This document shows positions 1-11,017 of a DNA stretch of 64,000 nucleotides, piece by piece. Location: NCBI RefSeq assembly GCF_030166655.1, contig NZ_CP126446.1:372001-436000 (forward strand), written 5' to 3'. Position 1 is the stretch's first letter. Every line of letters starts with the position of its first letter. The stretch is from Pontibacillus chungwhensis. GTDB lineage: Bacteria; Bacillota; Bacilli; Bacillales; BH030062. Below the pieces are notes generated by a model. It saw only the letters and a list, made by a program, of their open reading frames with translations, ran no database searches and was not told where the DNA came from. A program made the position numbers and the translations under genes.

Positions 1-443
1 ATTCCTGTGAAGTTCTTCTCGCCACATGTTGGACAAGCGATGTCATGCTCGTCGATTAGCTTTTCCATTTCTTCAAATGGAAGGCCATCTACGACCATTT
101 CTTTTCCTTCAGCTTCTAGTTTGTTCTCGATCAGTTTGTCTGCGCGGTGACGAGACTTACATTCTTTACAGTCGATCATTGGGTCGTTGAAGTTACCTAA
201 GTGACCAGATGCTTCCCACGTTTTTGGGTTCATTAGGATCGCTGCATCAAGACCTACGTTAAGCGGGTTCTCTTGGATGAACTTTTGCCACCAGGCACGC
301 TTTAAGTTGTTCTTTAATTCAACGCCAAGTGGACCGTAGTCCCATGTGTTCGCAAGGCCGCCGTAGATTTCAGAACCTTGGAAGATAAAGCCGCGATGCT
401 TTGAGTGTGATACTAATTGATCCATTGTAGTTTTCTTAGACAT
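1..443 (-). CDS. glyQS: Glycine--tRNA ligase, N-terminal part (cut by window edge)
   Basis: Charges tRNA-Gly with glycine in the cytoplasm. The visible part, about 147 residues read leftwards from the ATG at 441-443, contains the class II GlyRS N-terminus ([20 protein letters not shown], then [41 protein letters not shown]) and the start of the zinc-binding region with [15 protein letters not shown] and CPTCGEKNF. This is the alpha2 Gram-positive/eukaryote type, not the separate glyQ/glyS subunits. The AAAGGAGGA ribosome site at 451-459 lies 7 bases upstream. A T-box leader precedes it, so it is expected to be induced by uncharged tRNA-Gly. The rest of the gene lies left of base 1. Confidence 0.95.
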   Translation of the reverse strand, partial: MSKKTTMDQLVSHSKHRGFIFQGSEIYGGLANTWDYGPLGVELKNNLKRAWWQKFIQENPLNVGLDAAILMNPKTWEASGHLGNFNDPMIDCKECKSRHRADKLIENKLEAEGKEMVVDGLPFEEMEKLIDEHDIACPTCGEKNFTG

Positions 444-486
444 TTGTATGTCCTCCTTTATCACTTCAAGATGTCGTCCCATAACA

Positions 487-700
487 AATAAAAAAATCTC
501 GTCACTGGGACAATGCCCAGGGACGAGATTAAACCCGCGGTTCCACCCTGATTGATGACTTGCTCGGTTAGCAAGCATCCACTTTATGCGTGCATACTCA
601 GGAATGCCGTTTCTTTAAACCGTTCTCTGAGCTCGCACCGTCCTCAGATCGCTAGGGGAAGGGGGTTTAAATACTATGTTTCCGTCATCATATGATATAA
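487..700 (-). promoter_or_regulatory. T-box leader of glyQS (tRNA-Gly sensing)
   Basis: Read on the minus strand, the universal T-box sequence AGGGTGGAACCGCGG is at 549-535, followed by a terminator hairpin. Upstream lies a stem I region (around 700-600) with the segment AAACGGCATTCC at 612-601. Its GGC at 608-606 is the likely specifier codon for glycine, in the same setting (GGCATTC, then TGAG) as I recall for the B. subtilis glyQS leader. Binding of uncharged tRNA-Gly should favour the antiterminator and allow glyQS transcription. Exact 5' end not determined. Confidence 0.93.
491..530 (-). terminator. T-box-controlled terminator before glyQS
   Basis: On the minus strand, AATCTCGTC / GACGAGATT arms flank a CCTGGGCATTGTCCCAG apical hairpin and are followed by a run of T. 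It directly follows the T-box motif, so it is the conditional attenuator of glyQS. Confidence 0.92.
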
Positions 701-837
701 ACTTTTTTGTTTTCTAATAGTAGCATAGCTTTTTTTCATTCACAAGTCTACCCGGAAAAAGCCGAACTCCCTTTCGTTTTGAGGGGGGATTTTTGCTATA
801 ATGGATGAATGGAATATGGTAAACGGAGGCTAGTGCC

Positions 838-1527
838 ATGTACGATATGAAAAAGTGGGAGCACGTGTTTAAACTTGATCCCAATAAAGAGATTTCAGAT
901 GAAGATTTAGAGAAAATATGTGAATCGGGAACAGATGCGGTCATTGTCGGCGGCACAGACGATGTGACGCTCGATCAAGTGTTGTCTTTGCTAGCTGGCA
1001 TACGACGGTATTCGGTTCCTTGTATATTAGAAATATCCAATCTAGAAGCTATTACACCGGGGTATGACTATTATTTTATTCCAATGGTGTTAAATAGTTC
1101 AGAAAAACGCTGGATGATGGATGTCCACCACGAAGCTGTGAAAGAATATGGAGATATTACCGATTGGGATGAGATGATTGCTGAAGGGTATTGTATATTA
1201 AATCCTGAATCGAAGGCGTTTCAGGCAACGAATAGCGTCATGCCTGATGAGGAAGATGTGATTGCCTATGCCAGAATGTCTGAGCACTTGTTCCGCTTGC
1301 CGATCTTTTACCTTGAATATAGTGGGACTTACGGGGACCCAGGGTTAGTTGAGAAAGTTGGTCAAACGCTTGATCAAACCTTGCTGTTCTACGGAGGTGG
1401 CATCACGACCCCTGAACAAGCGAAGGAAATGAAAGCTTATGCTGATGTCATTGTTGTTGGAAATGTCATTTACGATAATATGAAACAAGCTTTACAAACG
1501 GTAGCAGCCGTAAAAGAACGAGAATAA
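838..1527 (+). CDS. pcrB: Heptaprenylglyceryl phosphate synthase PcrB
   Basis: A 229-residue TIM-barrel protein of the GGGPS/PcrB family. In Bacillus, PcrB joins heptaprenyl diphosphate to glycerol-1-phosphate. Family features seen are the [14 protein letters not shown] segment near residue 40, [11 protein letters not shown] near residue 80, [11 protein letters not shown] near 160 and the phosphate-binding [17 protein letters not shown] near 185. The length is the usual one for the bacterial family. GGAGG lies 7-12 bases before the ATG. It is the first gene of the pcrB-pcrA-ligA-camS block; only 15 bases separate its stop from the pcrA start, so the genes are probably cotranscribed. Confidence 0.95.
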   Translation: MYDMKKWEHVFKLDPNKEISDEDLEKICESGTDAVIVGGTDDVTLDQVLSLLAGIRRYSVPCILEISNLEAITPGYDYYFIPMVLNSSEKRWMMDVHHEAVKEYGDITDWDEMIAEGYCILNPESKAFQATNSVMPDEEDVIAYARMSEHLFRLPIFYLEYSGTYGDPGLVEKVGQTLDQTLLFYGGGITTPEQAKEMKAYADVIVVGNVIYDNMKQALQTVAAVKERE

Positions 1528-1542
1528 AGGAGTGTCGCTCTC

Positions 1543-3783
1543 TTGAGCCCGTTAACAAACGACTTGCTAAAAGGATTAAACGAACAACAGCGTGAAGCCG
1601 TAAAAACGACAGATGGTCCGTTACTTCTTATGGCCGGAGCCGGAAGTGGGAAAACCCGAGTGTTGACCCACCGTATCGCTTATTTATTAGGGGAGAAAGA
1701 AGTTGCCCCGCGCAACGTGCTTGCGATTACGTTTACGAATAAAGCTGCACGTGAGATGAAGGATCGTGTTGGTGATCTTGTTGGACCAGAAGCACGAGAC
1801 ATGTGGATTTCGACGTTCCACTCTATGTGTGTGCGTATTCTGCGAAGAGATATTGACCGAATTGGGATTAACCGTAACTTCTCCATTCTTGATACAACCG
1901 ATCAGCTCTCAGTTATTAAACAAGTATTAAAAGATTTAAACTTAGATCCGAAGAAATTTGATCCTCGTGCGATGCTTGGTGCGATTAGTACTGCGAAGAA
2001 CGAACTGAAAACCCCAGAAGATTTCAGTAAAACGACGGGAAATTATTATGAGCAGCAAACAGCCGCGGTTTATGAGAAGTACCAGAAGACACTACGTAAG
2101 AATCAGTCTCTTGATTTTGACGATTTAATTATGCAGACGCTTACGCTTTTCGATCGTCTTCCTGAAGTGTTGGAGTATTATCAGCGCCGGTTCCAATATA
2201 TCCACGTCGATGAGTACCAGGATACGAACCATGCTCAGTATCAGCTGGTGAAGATGCTTGCTAGTCGCTTTCAGAATTTATGTGTTGTAGGAGACTCCGA
2301 CCAGTCGATTTATCGTTGGCGCGGGGCGGATATTGCAAACATCATGTCCTTTGAGAAAGACTATCCTACGTCCAAAGTGATTATGCTTGAGCAGAACTAC
2401 CGTTCCACAAAACGTATTTTAGATGCGGCAAACGAAGTCATTCAGAATAACTCTGGTCGTAAGCCAAAGAACTTATGGACCGATAACGATGATGGGGAGT
2501 CGATCTTTTATTACCAGGCTCCTACAGAGCGTGACGAAGGGCTTTTCGTTACGAACAAAATTGAAGACATGGTCCGTGCGACGAAGTTTAAATATAAAGA
2601 CTGTGCCGTCTTGTATCGGACAAATGCCCAGTCCCGTACGATTGAGGAAACGTTTGTGAAAGCAAATATTCCTTATCAGATCGTTGGAGGTACGAAGTTC
2701 TACGATCGTAAAGAAATTAAGGACTTGCTTGCCTATCTTCGTCTTGTTGCCAATCCTGATGATGATATTAGTTTCGGACGAATTGTAAACGAACCTAAGC
2801 GCGGTGTTGGTCGTACGTCTCTTGATAACTTACAAATGTATGCAGCGCGCCACGACCTTTCGTTATATGAAGCGGCTGGTGAAGTGGAACAGGTCGGACT
2901 TAGTAAACGGGCGACGAATGCGATTCGTGATTTCCACAAAATGATCCGTAATTGGACGCAGCAACAGGATTTCTTATCAGCGACAGATCTTGTAGAAGAT
3001 GTGCTTAAGATCACAGGATACGAAGATATGTTAAAGAATGAAAATAGCTTAGAAGCGCAGAGCCGCCTTGAGAACATCAATGAGTTCTTATCGGTTACAA
3101 AGAACTTTGAAGAGCAGAATGAAGACAAGAGTCTGATTGCCTTTTTAACAGATCTTGCTCTGGTAGCGGATATCAATTCAGCTGATGAGGATCCATTCGC
3201 TGATGATAAGGTAACCCTTATGACGCTTCACTCTGCGAAGGGGCTGGAGTTCCCTGTTGTCTTCCTGATTGGCATGGAAGAAAGTGTATTCCCTCACAGT
3301 CGTTCCTTGCAGGATGAAGAAGAGATGGAAGAAGAGCGCCGTCTTGCCTATGTGGGGATTACTCGTGCTGAGCAGCAGTTATTCCTGACTAATGCAAAGA
3401 TGCGTACGTTATTCGGTCGTACAAATATGAATCCAGAGAGCCGTTTCATCTCTGAGATCCCGGCTGAATTAATTGAAGGCAGAAACCAACAGCAATCTTC
3501 ACCGTTTGGTGGAGGTTTCCAGGACCCTGCTCCATCAGGCTTCAATACAGGTCAACCGAAACCACCGAAGCGAAAGGCGACTACGATGAAAAAATCAGCA
3601 GCATCCGGTGCTGAGAGTGGTGATTTTGCAGTCGGTGATAAAGTCTCTCATAAGAAGTGGGGAGTAGGAACGGTTGTGAAAGTACAGGGAGAAGGGGACT
3701 CTAAAGAATTAGATATTGCCTTCCCTGCACCAAATGGCATTAAGCGCGTATTGGCTAAATTTGCCCCGATTACTAAGCAATAG
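1543..3783 (+). CDS. pcrA: ATP-dependent DNA helicase PcrA (UvrD/Rep family)
   Basis: A 3'-5' superfamily 1A helicase of 746 residues that acts in repair, rolling-circle replication and removal of RecA filaments. Seen: Q-motif LNEQQREAV (residues 12-20), Walker A AGAGSGKT (31-38), motif Ia [10 protein letters not shown], motif II VDEYQD (about 223-228), motif [16 protein letters not shown], motif IV QNYRS, motif [18 protein letters not shown] and motif [14 protein letters not shown]. The C-terminal tail [15 protein letters not shown] is the tudor-like domain that binds RNA polymerase in PcrA. It starts with TTG at 1543 after AAAGGAG (1527-1532). A near full-length, intact family member. Confidence 0.97.
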   Translation: MSPLTNDLLKGLNEQQREAVKTTDGPLLLMAGAGSGKTRVLTHRIAYLLGEKEVAPRNVLAITFTNKAAREMKDRVGDLVGPEARDMWISTFHSMCVRILRRDIDRIGINRNFSILDTTDQLSVIKQVLKDLNLDPKKFDPRAMLGAISTAKNELKTPEDFSKTTGNYYEQQTAAVYEKYQKTLRKNQSLDFDDLIMQTLTLFDRLPEVLEYYQRRFQYIHVDEYQDTNHAQYQLVKMLASRFQNLCVVGDSDQSIYRWRGADIANIMSFEKDYPTSKVIMLEQNYRSTKRILDAANEVIQNNSGRKPKNLWTDNDDGESIFYYQAPTERDEGLFVTNKIEDMVRATKFKYKDCAVLYRTNAQSRTIEETFVKANIPYQIVGGTKFYDRKEIKDLLAYLRLVANPDDDISFGRIVNEPKRGVGRTSLDNLQMYAARHDLSLYEAAGEVEQVGLSKRATNAIRDFHKMIRNWTQQQDFLSATDLVEDVLKITGYEDMLKNENSLEAQSRLENINEFLSVTKNFEEQNEDKSLIAFLTDLALVADINSADEDPFADDKVTLMTLHSAKGLEFPVVFLIGMEESVFPHSRSLQDEEEMEEERRLAYVGITRAEQQLFLTNAKMRTLFGRTNMNPESRFISEIPAELIEGRNQQQSSPFGGGFQDPAPSGFNTGQPKPPKRKATTMKKSAASGAESGDFAVGDKVSHKKWGVGTVVKVQGEGDSKELDIAFPAPNGIKRVLAKFAPITKQ

Positions 3784-3789
3784 CTTTGA

Positions 3790-5805
<2,016 letters not shown>

Positions 5806-5820
5806 GGAGAGTGGAGACGG

Positions 5821-6987
5821 ATGAAACGGATCGCATGGATATTGAGCCTTGTCATTTTAATGGCAGGGTGCGCTCCGACCTATGATAAACAGGAAGAGAA
5901 ATTAATGCAGGAAACGCAGGAGAACAGTCAGAGGGAAAAAGCGATTGTGCCGAAGTATAGTATATCTGATGAGTACTATCTTCCTCTTGTGCGTGAAGAC
6001 GAGTATGTACCTAGTAAGGCCAGGGGAATTATCGTACGTCAAATCGATAATCGATTAGATATTGAAGAGATGGAAACCGGACTAAGACGTCATTCGAAAG
6101 CAGTGTATGATCCTGGTGAATACTTCTTTCAGGATGGTCAGTACTTAACCACGGATATATTAGATGACTGGCTCGACAGAAAAGAGAACTCAGACGGGAA
6201 AAATGGAACGCCGAACGGCTTAAACCCTTCCCTTAAATTGGGCGCATCTGAAGAGCAGTATCGCGATAATCCTGTCTACTTGTCTCATATCTTAGAACAA
6301 GATTTCTTTAAGAAGACGGAAGAGAATGTGGTCGACCTAAAAGGGATCTCAATCGGACTTGCGATGAAATCTCAGTATGAATTTCAGGTAGAGAAGTGGG
6401 GCGCATCTTATTATGAGGAAATCCCACGAGATGAGTTGCTTACCCAAGGGAAGAAGATGGCTCAGAAGGTGTTAGAACGTCTTCGGAAAATGGAAGACCT
6501 TCAAGATGTACCGATTATGATTACAATTTATCAGCAAGAGGCGAAGTCATCTGTGGTGCCAGGAAACTTCGTGGCGAAAACGACAGTTGAAGGAAGTGAC
6601 ATGAAGATTAGTAAATGGGAGACGGTGGATGAGAAATACGTTTTATTCCCTTCTGATGAAGCGGAGCAAAACTACAAGAAAGAATACGAGGACATGGTGG
6701 ATTTCCAAAACGATGTCGCCAACTACTTCCCGAACTATATCGGAGTAGTAGGGAAAGGCTTCTATAAGAACGGGGAACTGGTCAATATGGAAGTCACGAT
6801 CCCGATTGAATTTAAAGGAAAAGCCGAAATTGTCTCACTCACCCAATACGTCTATTCTCTCATTATGGAGAACTTCCCGAACTACTTCGGAATTGAAGTG
6901 AAAATCGAATCACATGAAGGACAGGAAAGTCTCATCGTCCGAAAACAAGGCGAAGACAAACCCTTCGTCCACATCTACGACAAATAA
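5821..6987 (+). CDS. camS: CamS family sex pheromone lipoprotein
   Basis: A 388-residue secreted lipoprotein. The signal peptide MKRIAWILSLVILMAGC ends in a lipobox with the lipidated cysteine at residue 17, so the protein is anchored on the outer face of the membrane. The body matches the CamS family (YerH of B. subtilis) by position and segments such as YYLPLVREDEYVPSKARGI and LNPSLKL. In staphylococci and enterococci the processed signal peptide of the homologue acts as a plasmid sex pheromone; the role of the mature protein is unclear. It is the last gene of the pcrB operon and is followed directly by a strong terminator. Confidence 0.92.
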   Translation: MKRIAWILSLVILMAGCAPTYDKQEEKLMQETQENSQREKAIVPKYSISDEYYLPLVREDEYVPSKARGIIVRQIDNRLDIEEMETGLRRHSKAVYDPGEYFFQDGQYLTTDILDDWLDRKENSDGKNGTPNGLNPSLKLGASEEQYRDNPVYLSHILEQDFFKKTEENVVDLKGISIGLAMKSQYEFQVEKWGASYYEEIPRDELLTQGKKMAQKVLERLRKMEDLQDVPIMITIYQQEAKSSVVPGNFVAKTTVEGSDMKISKWETVDEKYVLFPSDEAEQNYKKEYEDMVDFQNDVANYFPNYIGVVGKGFYKNGELVNMEVTIPIEFKGKAEIVSLTQYVYSLIMENFPNYFGIEVKIESHEGQESLIVRKQGEDKPFVHIYDK

Positions 6988-6990
6988 CAA

Positions 6991-7026
6991 GAAAAGGACA
7001 CCGCCTAAAGCGCTGTCCTTTTCTTT
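6991..7026 (+). terminator. Terminator after camS
   Basis: AAAAGGACA and TGTCCTTTT arms with an inner CGC/GCG pair and CTAAA loop, followed by TCTTTT. It closes the pcrB-pcrA-ligA-camS operon. Confidence 0.9.
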
Positions 7027-7045
7027 TATGCTGTAGAGGACCGCT

Positions 7046-7060
7046 GGGTGTCTGACACCC
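7046..7060. repeat. GGGTGTCTGACACCC palindrome, solitary
   Basis: Perfect 7-bp arms around a central T. A degenerate copy (GTGTCTGGCAC) follows at about 7085-7095. The core resembles the GGGTACCTGACACC core of the hairpins that end the 52-bp arrays at 43.3-54.6 kb. The rest of the 301-bp gap between camS and yrrT holds only the terminator and an AT-rich promoter region for yrrT. Confidence 0.7.
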
Positions 7061-7289
7061 TTTAGTACTGTGCAGATACATAGAGTGTCTGGCACGCTTT
7101 ACTCTGTTGCAGTGATTCCTTTATCTCACGACGGTTCAGTCTATACGTTGCTACCCGGACGCTTGCGCTTTTGAATATAGGCGCATGCCTATTTACTTTT
7201 TCTTTTAGAATATGTTAGAATTTTTTATAAGATTAAAACCGAGTAAACTTATAAGGATTGTATAAATTTACCCCAATGAGGTGAAGGGT

Positions 7290-7931
7290 ATGGGAAGAGA
7301 GTTTATTGATTTGTTTGATGGTTGGGCTGCGTCTTATGATCAGACCGTGTCTGGGGAGGACGTTGAATATAAAGAAGTATTTGCAGATTACGATGGGATC
7401 CTGGACGCTGTCGTTGATCATACAAAGGGTCCAAATGTTATGGAATTTGGCGTCGGCACTGGCAATTTAACGAAGAAGTTGATTAACCGGGGGCATTCTG
7501 TAATTGGAATAGAGCCGTCTTCGGAGATGTTGAAGATTGCACAGATTAAAGTACCAGATGCAAAGGTGTATGACGGAGACTTTATTGAGTTCCCAAAACC
7601 TGAGGTTCAGGTCGACTCTATTGTTAGCAGTTACGCATTTCACCACCTCACAGATGAGGAAAAGGAAATGGCGATTAGTAAGTACAGCCATTTATTAAAG
7701 AAAGGGGCGCGGATTGTTTTCGCTGATACGGTTTTCGAAACGCAAGCTTCAAAAAGGAGAGCCATTGAAACAGCTATTGCATCGCACTATAACAATCTCG
7801 CTGATGATCTGTCCGCTGAGTATTATACGGACATTCCGACACTGCAAAGAATCTGTAAGAAATATGACTTTGAAGTACTGTTTGAGCAGAAGAATAAATA
7901 TGTTTGGGTAATGGTAGCAGAGAAAAAATAA
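7290..7931 (+). CDS. yrrT: SAM-dependent methyltransferase YrrT
   Basis: Class I methyltransferase of about 213 residues. Motif I is [15 protein letters not shown] (around 50-64), followed by [14 protein letters not shown] and [12 protein letters not shown], the usual SAM-binding Rossmann segments. The N-terminus [22 protein letters not shown] matches YrrT of B. subtilis, the first gene of the yrrT-mtnN-mccA-mccB cluster; its methyl acceptor is not established. I chose the ATG at 7290 rather than the GTG at 7281 because GAGGTGA (7278-7284) then sits 5 bases upstream. Its product S-adenosylhomocysteine would feed the downstream genes. The first of four closely spaced genes. Confidence 0.9.
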   Translation: MGREFIDLFDGWAASYDQTVSGEDVEYKEVFADYDGILDAVVDHTKGPNVMEFGVGTGNLTKKLINRGHSVIGIEPSSEMLKIAQIKVPDAKVYDGDFIEFPKPEVQVDSIVSSYAFHHLTDEEKEMAISKYSHLLKKGARIVFADTVFETQASKRRAIETAIASHYNNLADDLSAEYYTDIPTLQRICKKYDFEVLFEQKNKYVWVMVAEKK

Positions 7932-7959
7932 ATTCAATAAAAAAGGGAGAGGTTTATCC

Positions 7960-8427
7960 ATGCCAATGAACGTAGAAAGTTTTAACTTAGATCACACAAA
8001 AGTCAAAGCACCATATGTACGCTTAGTTGGAATTACAGAAGGACCAAAGGGAGATAAGGTATACAAATACGATCTTCGCGTTAAGCAACCGAACAAAGAC
8101 CATATGAACATGCCTGCTCTCCATTCGTTAGAGCACATGCTGGCTGAGTTCAGTCGTAACCACCATGATCATATCTTAGATATTGGTCCAATGGGATGCC
8201 AGACTGGTTTCTATATTGCCGTATTAAATGACGGAAGTTACGAAAATGTTCTAACAGTTATTGAAAATGCATTAAAAGATATCCTAGAAGCTACTGAAGT
8301 GCCGGCTTGTAACGAAGTGCAGTGTGGATTTGCTGCTAGTCACAGCCTAGAAGGAGCGAAGCAGCTGGCTCAGGAACTGCTAGAAAAACGAGATGAATGG
8401 ACAGAGGTTTTCGCTGAACAACAATAA
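7960..8427 (+). CDS. luxS: S-ribosylhomocysteine lyase LuxS
   Basis: Cleaves S-ribosylhomocysteine to homocysteine and DPD, the precursor of autoinducer-2. The 155-residue length is normal. The metal site is complete: HSLEH at 55-59 and a cysteine at 122 in NEVQCGF. The catalytic cysteine is C80 in MGCQTGFY. A perfect ribosome site (AAGGGAGAGG) precedes the ATG. It lies 28 bases after yrrT and 12 before mccA; in B. subtilis mtnN, the previous enzyme of the same route, is found at this place and luxS is elsewhere. Its product homocysteine is the substrate of the next two genes. Confidence 0.97.
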   Translation: MPMNVESFNLDHTKVKAPYVRLVGITEGPKGDKVYKYDLRVKQPNKDHMNMPALHSLEHMLAEFSRNHHDHILDIGPMGCQTGFYIAVLNDGSYENVLTVIENALKDILEATEVPACNEVQCGFAASHSLEGAKQLAQELLEKRDEWTEVFAEQQ

Positions 8428-8439
8428 GGAGCGAACAAT

Positions 8440-9354
8440 ATGCAGTACGTTACAAGCATTCAACAACTCATTGGTCACACCCCTCTTATGGAACTCCGAA
8501 ATGTAGGAGTTCCTGAGGGTGTGCGCCTCTTTGCAAAGTTAGAGTATTTCAATCCAGGGGGGAGCATTAAAGATCGGCTCGGTCAGAAATTGCTCGATCA
8601 TGCTCTAATGTCAGGTGAATTAAAGCCGGGAGGCACCATTATTGAACCTACAGCTGGTAATACAGGAATAGGATTAGCTCTCGCCGCTATAGGTCGAGGG
8701 TTTCGAGTGATGTTCGTTGTCCCGCAGAAATTTAGTATGGAAAAGCAGACTCTTATGAAGGCGTTAGGGGCAGAAATTATTAATACTCCAACGGAAGATG
8801 GCATGAAAGGCGCGATTGAAAAGGCGCAAGAACTGGCTCAAGAGTTAAATGCCTTTTGTCCGCAACAGTTTGATAATGAAGCAAATCCAGAAACCTATTA
8901 TGAAACGCTGGGTCCTGAAATCTATGATTCTCTTGATGGCAAAGTAGATGTATTCGTAGCAGGTGGCGGTACTGGCGGAACATTTATGGGAACGGCACGT
9001 TTTTTGAAAGAGCAGAATCCTTCTATTAAAACCGCGATCGTGGAGCCAGAAGGTTCTATTCTAAACGGGGGAGAAGCGGGGTCCCATCGTACAGAAGGAA
9101 TTGGAATGGAGTTTCTGCCAAGGTATATGGACACGGACTACTTTGACAGCATCCATACGATTTCTGATCTTGATGCTTTCCGCGCGGTGAAGGTGCTAGC
9201 GGAGAAAGAAGGATTGCTCGTGGCGAGTTCTTCTGGGGCGGCTTTTGTAGCGGCAATGAAAGAAGCGGAGCAAGCGAAGCCAGGCACGCATATTGTAACG
9301 GTATTTCCAGACAGCAGTGAACGTTATTTAAGCCAAGGAATTTATGAGGAGTGA
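8440..9354 (+). CDS. mccA: O-acetylserine-dependent cystathionine beta-synthase MccA
   Basis: PLP enzyme of the CysK/CBS family, 304 residues, joining homocysteine and (acetyl)serine to cystathionine, the first step of reverse transsulfuration. Seen: the PLP lysine K44 in NPGGSIKDRLG, the TAGNTGIGLALAA phosphate-side segment, the GGGTGGTFMGTARFLK PLP phosphate loop and EGIGMEF. No CBS regulatory domain or heme region is present, as in bacterial MccA (YrhA). It sits between luxS (12 bases) and mccB (4 bases), which favours MccA over a general cysteine synthase. Confidence 0.92.
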   Translation: MQYVTSIQQLIGHTPLMELRNVGVPEGVRLFAKLEYFNPGGSIKDRLGQKLLDHALMSGELKPGGTIIEPTAGNTGIGLALAAIGRGFRVMFVVPQKFSMEKQTLMKALGAEIINTPTEDGMKGAIEKAQELAQELNAFCPQQFDNEANPETYYETLGPEIYDSLDGKVDVFVAGGGTGGTFMGTARFLKEQNPSIKTAIVEPEGSILNGGEAGSHRTEGIGMEFLPRYMDTDYFDSIHTISDLDAFRAVKVLAEKEGLLVASSSGAAFVAAMKEAEQAKPGTHIVTVFPDSSERYLSQGIYEE

Positions 9355-9358
9355 GCAT

Positions 9359-10498
9359 ATGAGAAGGAAAACACAACTAATACATGGTGGTATTACAGGT
9401 GATGACCAAACAGGGGCCGTTTCTGTTCCGATCTATCAGGTAAGTACGTACAAACAAGACGGCGTCGGGAAACACAAAGGATACGAGTACTCGAGAACAG
9501 GAAATCCAACGCGACATGCACTAGAAGAGCTGATTAAAGACTTAGAAGGTGGGCATGCCGGATTTGCATTTGGGTCTGGAATGGCTGCTATTACGTCTAT
9601 TCTTATGATGTATAAGAGTGGAGACCACCTTATCATAACGGATGATGTGTACGGAGGAACTTATCGCCTTCTTTCTGGTGTGCTTAGTCGTTTTAACCTT
9701 GATGTGACATTTGTAGATACTTCTGATGTTGATCAGATTGAAGAGGCCATTCGTCCAAATACGAAGGCGGTGTATGTAGAAACGCCAACGAACCCTTTGC
9801 TTAAGATTACAGATCTTGAAGCAGTATCTCGTCTCACGAAAGAAAAAGGGTTTACTTTTATCGTTGATAATACATTCAGTACTCCTTATTGGCAGAACCC
9901 AATTGAGAAGGGTGCGGACATTGTGCTTCATAGCGCAACAAAGTATCTGGGTGGCCATAGTGATGTGGTAGCAGGCCTTGTTGTCGTGAACTCCGAACAG
10001 CTAGCAGAGGAATTGCATTACGTACAGAACTCAGCAGGCGCGGTATTAGGACCGCAAGATTCCTGGTTACTAATGAGAGGAATTAAAACGTTAGGCATTC
10101 GTATGGAAGAAATCGAATCGAATACCCACGCGTTTGTATCGTTCCTTCAAGAACACCCGGAAGTGACAACGATCTATTACCCTGGTTTAAAAGACCATAC
10201 TGGGCACGACATCCATGCCCTCCAGGCTAGAGGAGCAGGCGGCATGATTTCCTTTGATGTCGGAAGTGATGAGAATGCGGAGAAGCTGTTACAGAACTTA
10301 AAGTACTTTACACTAGCAGAAAGTTTAGGCGCTGTAGAGAGCTTGATCTCTGTTCCGGCAAAAATGACTCACGCTTCTATTCCGAGTGAGCGCAGGGCTG
10401 AATTAGGAATTACGGACGGACTTGTTCGGGTATCTATTGGACTTGAAGATATAGAAGATTTAAAAGAGGATTTTGTGCAGGCATTGAAAGGTGAATAA
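9359..10498 (+). CDS. mccB: Cystathionine gamma-lyase / homocysteine gamma-lyase MccB
   Basis: PLP-dependent Cys/Met metabolism enzyme, about 379 residues, that splits cystathionine to cysteine, 2-oxobutyrate and ammonia. The PLP lysine is about K195 in LHSATKYLGGHSDV; YEYSRTGNPTR, GSGMAAI and ETPTNP are the family motifs, and AESLGAVESLISVPAKMTH lies in the C-terminal domain. I chose the ATG at 9359, which has GAGGAG 6 bases upstream, over the in-frame ATG at 9344 that lies inside mccA. The last gene of the yrrT-luxS-mccA-mccB unit, followed by a terminator. In B. subtilis this cluster is repressed by CymR; I could not locate a convincing CymR box here. Confidence 0.93.
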   Translation: MRRKTQLIHGGITGDDQTGAVSVPIYQVSTYKQDGVGKHKGYEYSRTGNPTRHALEELIKDLEGGHAGFAFGSGMAAITSILMMYKSGDHLIITDDVYGGTYRLLSGVLSRFNLDVTFVDTSDVDQIEEAIRPNTKAVYVETPTNPLLKITDLEAVSRLTKEKGFTFIVDNTFSTPYWQNPIEKGADIVLHSATKYLGGHSDVVAGLVVVNSEQLAEELHYVQNSAGAVLGPQDSWLLMRGIKTLGIRMEEIESNTHAFVSFLQEHPEVTTIYYPGLKDHTGHDIHALQARGAGGMISFDVGSDENAEKLLQNLKYFTLAESLGAVESLISVPAKMTHASIPSERRAELGITDGLVRVSIGLEDIEDLKEDFVQALKGE

Positions 10499-10505
10499 CT
10501 AGAAT

Positions 10506-10537
10506 AAGAAGCTCAGAGATTGATCTGGGCTTCTTTT
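10506..10537 (+). terminator. Terminator after mccB
   Basis: AAGAAGC-CAGA / TCTG-GCTTCTT arms with a short loop and a trailing TTTT. From here to 10835 the sequence is very AT-rich and I see no gene. Confidence 0.85.
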
Positions 10538-10835
10538 ATAATTTAAAAAAAGATGTTTTATTTCTCATGAGAAAGGGTAATTAAAATAGCTGTAAGAAAT
10601 ACAAATGTCGCTATTAGGATTTTTTTCTAAAAAAAGATAAAAATGACAAAAGTTCTAGATTTAATTTTATAAATTATGATGAATACATATAGGCAATTCT
10701 ATTTATATTATTACATATGCAACAAAATGATGTATAATAATACAAAATAATACGAAGAACTTATTAATCACAATGTTCTGATAATTTCTTTATGTTATAG
10801 TACTTGTTGTATATCAATTGCGAATTCTTTATGCT

Positions 10836-10878
10836 TACCATACATTACTTGTCAGAATTATAAGAAAAATGTATGGTA
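10836..10878 (+). promoter_or_regulatory. Promoter with overlapping 10-bp inverted repeat, upstream of the symporter pair
   Basis: TACCATACAT at 10836-10845 is repeated inverted as ATGTATGGTA at 10869-10878. A sigma-A-like promoter lies within: TTGTCA (10849-10854), a 17-base spacer and TATGGT (10872-10877). The right arm covers the -10 box, so a dimeric regulator bound here would block the promoter. The regulator is unknown. Confidence 0.6.
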
Positions 10879-10915
10879 TTGTATATAAAATGCATTGAAA
10901 AGGAGGGGGCGTCGA

Positions 10916-11011
10916 ATGTTAACAACTGCAACATGGATGTGGCTCTTTATTCCCATGCCGTTATTAATTATCCTATCAACCATTACTTTATTTACTGGAA
11001 GGAGAGAATAG
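10916..11011 (+). CDS. 31-residue membrane peptide, putative small symporter subunit
   Basis: Too short for routine gene calls. ATG at 10916 follows a near-perfect AGGAGGGGG (10901-10909) with a 6-base spacing. The peptide begins MLTTATWMWLFIPMPLLI, continues IILSTITLFTG and ends GRREstop: one hydrophobic helix with a positive tail, as expected for a single-span peptide with the C-terminus inside. It ends 6 bases before the symporter start. Small accessory peptides encoded directly upstream of sodium/solute symporters are known (for example MetS with MetP); assignment here is by position and shape, not by recognised sequence. Confidence 0.7.
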   Translation: MLTTATWMWLFIPMPLLIILSTITLFTGRRE

Positions 11012-11017
11012 AACTTA

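Noticed and set aside
7200-7289. CymR operator before yrrT
   Set aside because: The sequence TAAAACCGAGTAAACTTATAAGG only partly fits the published CymR consensus as I remember it; too weak to list.
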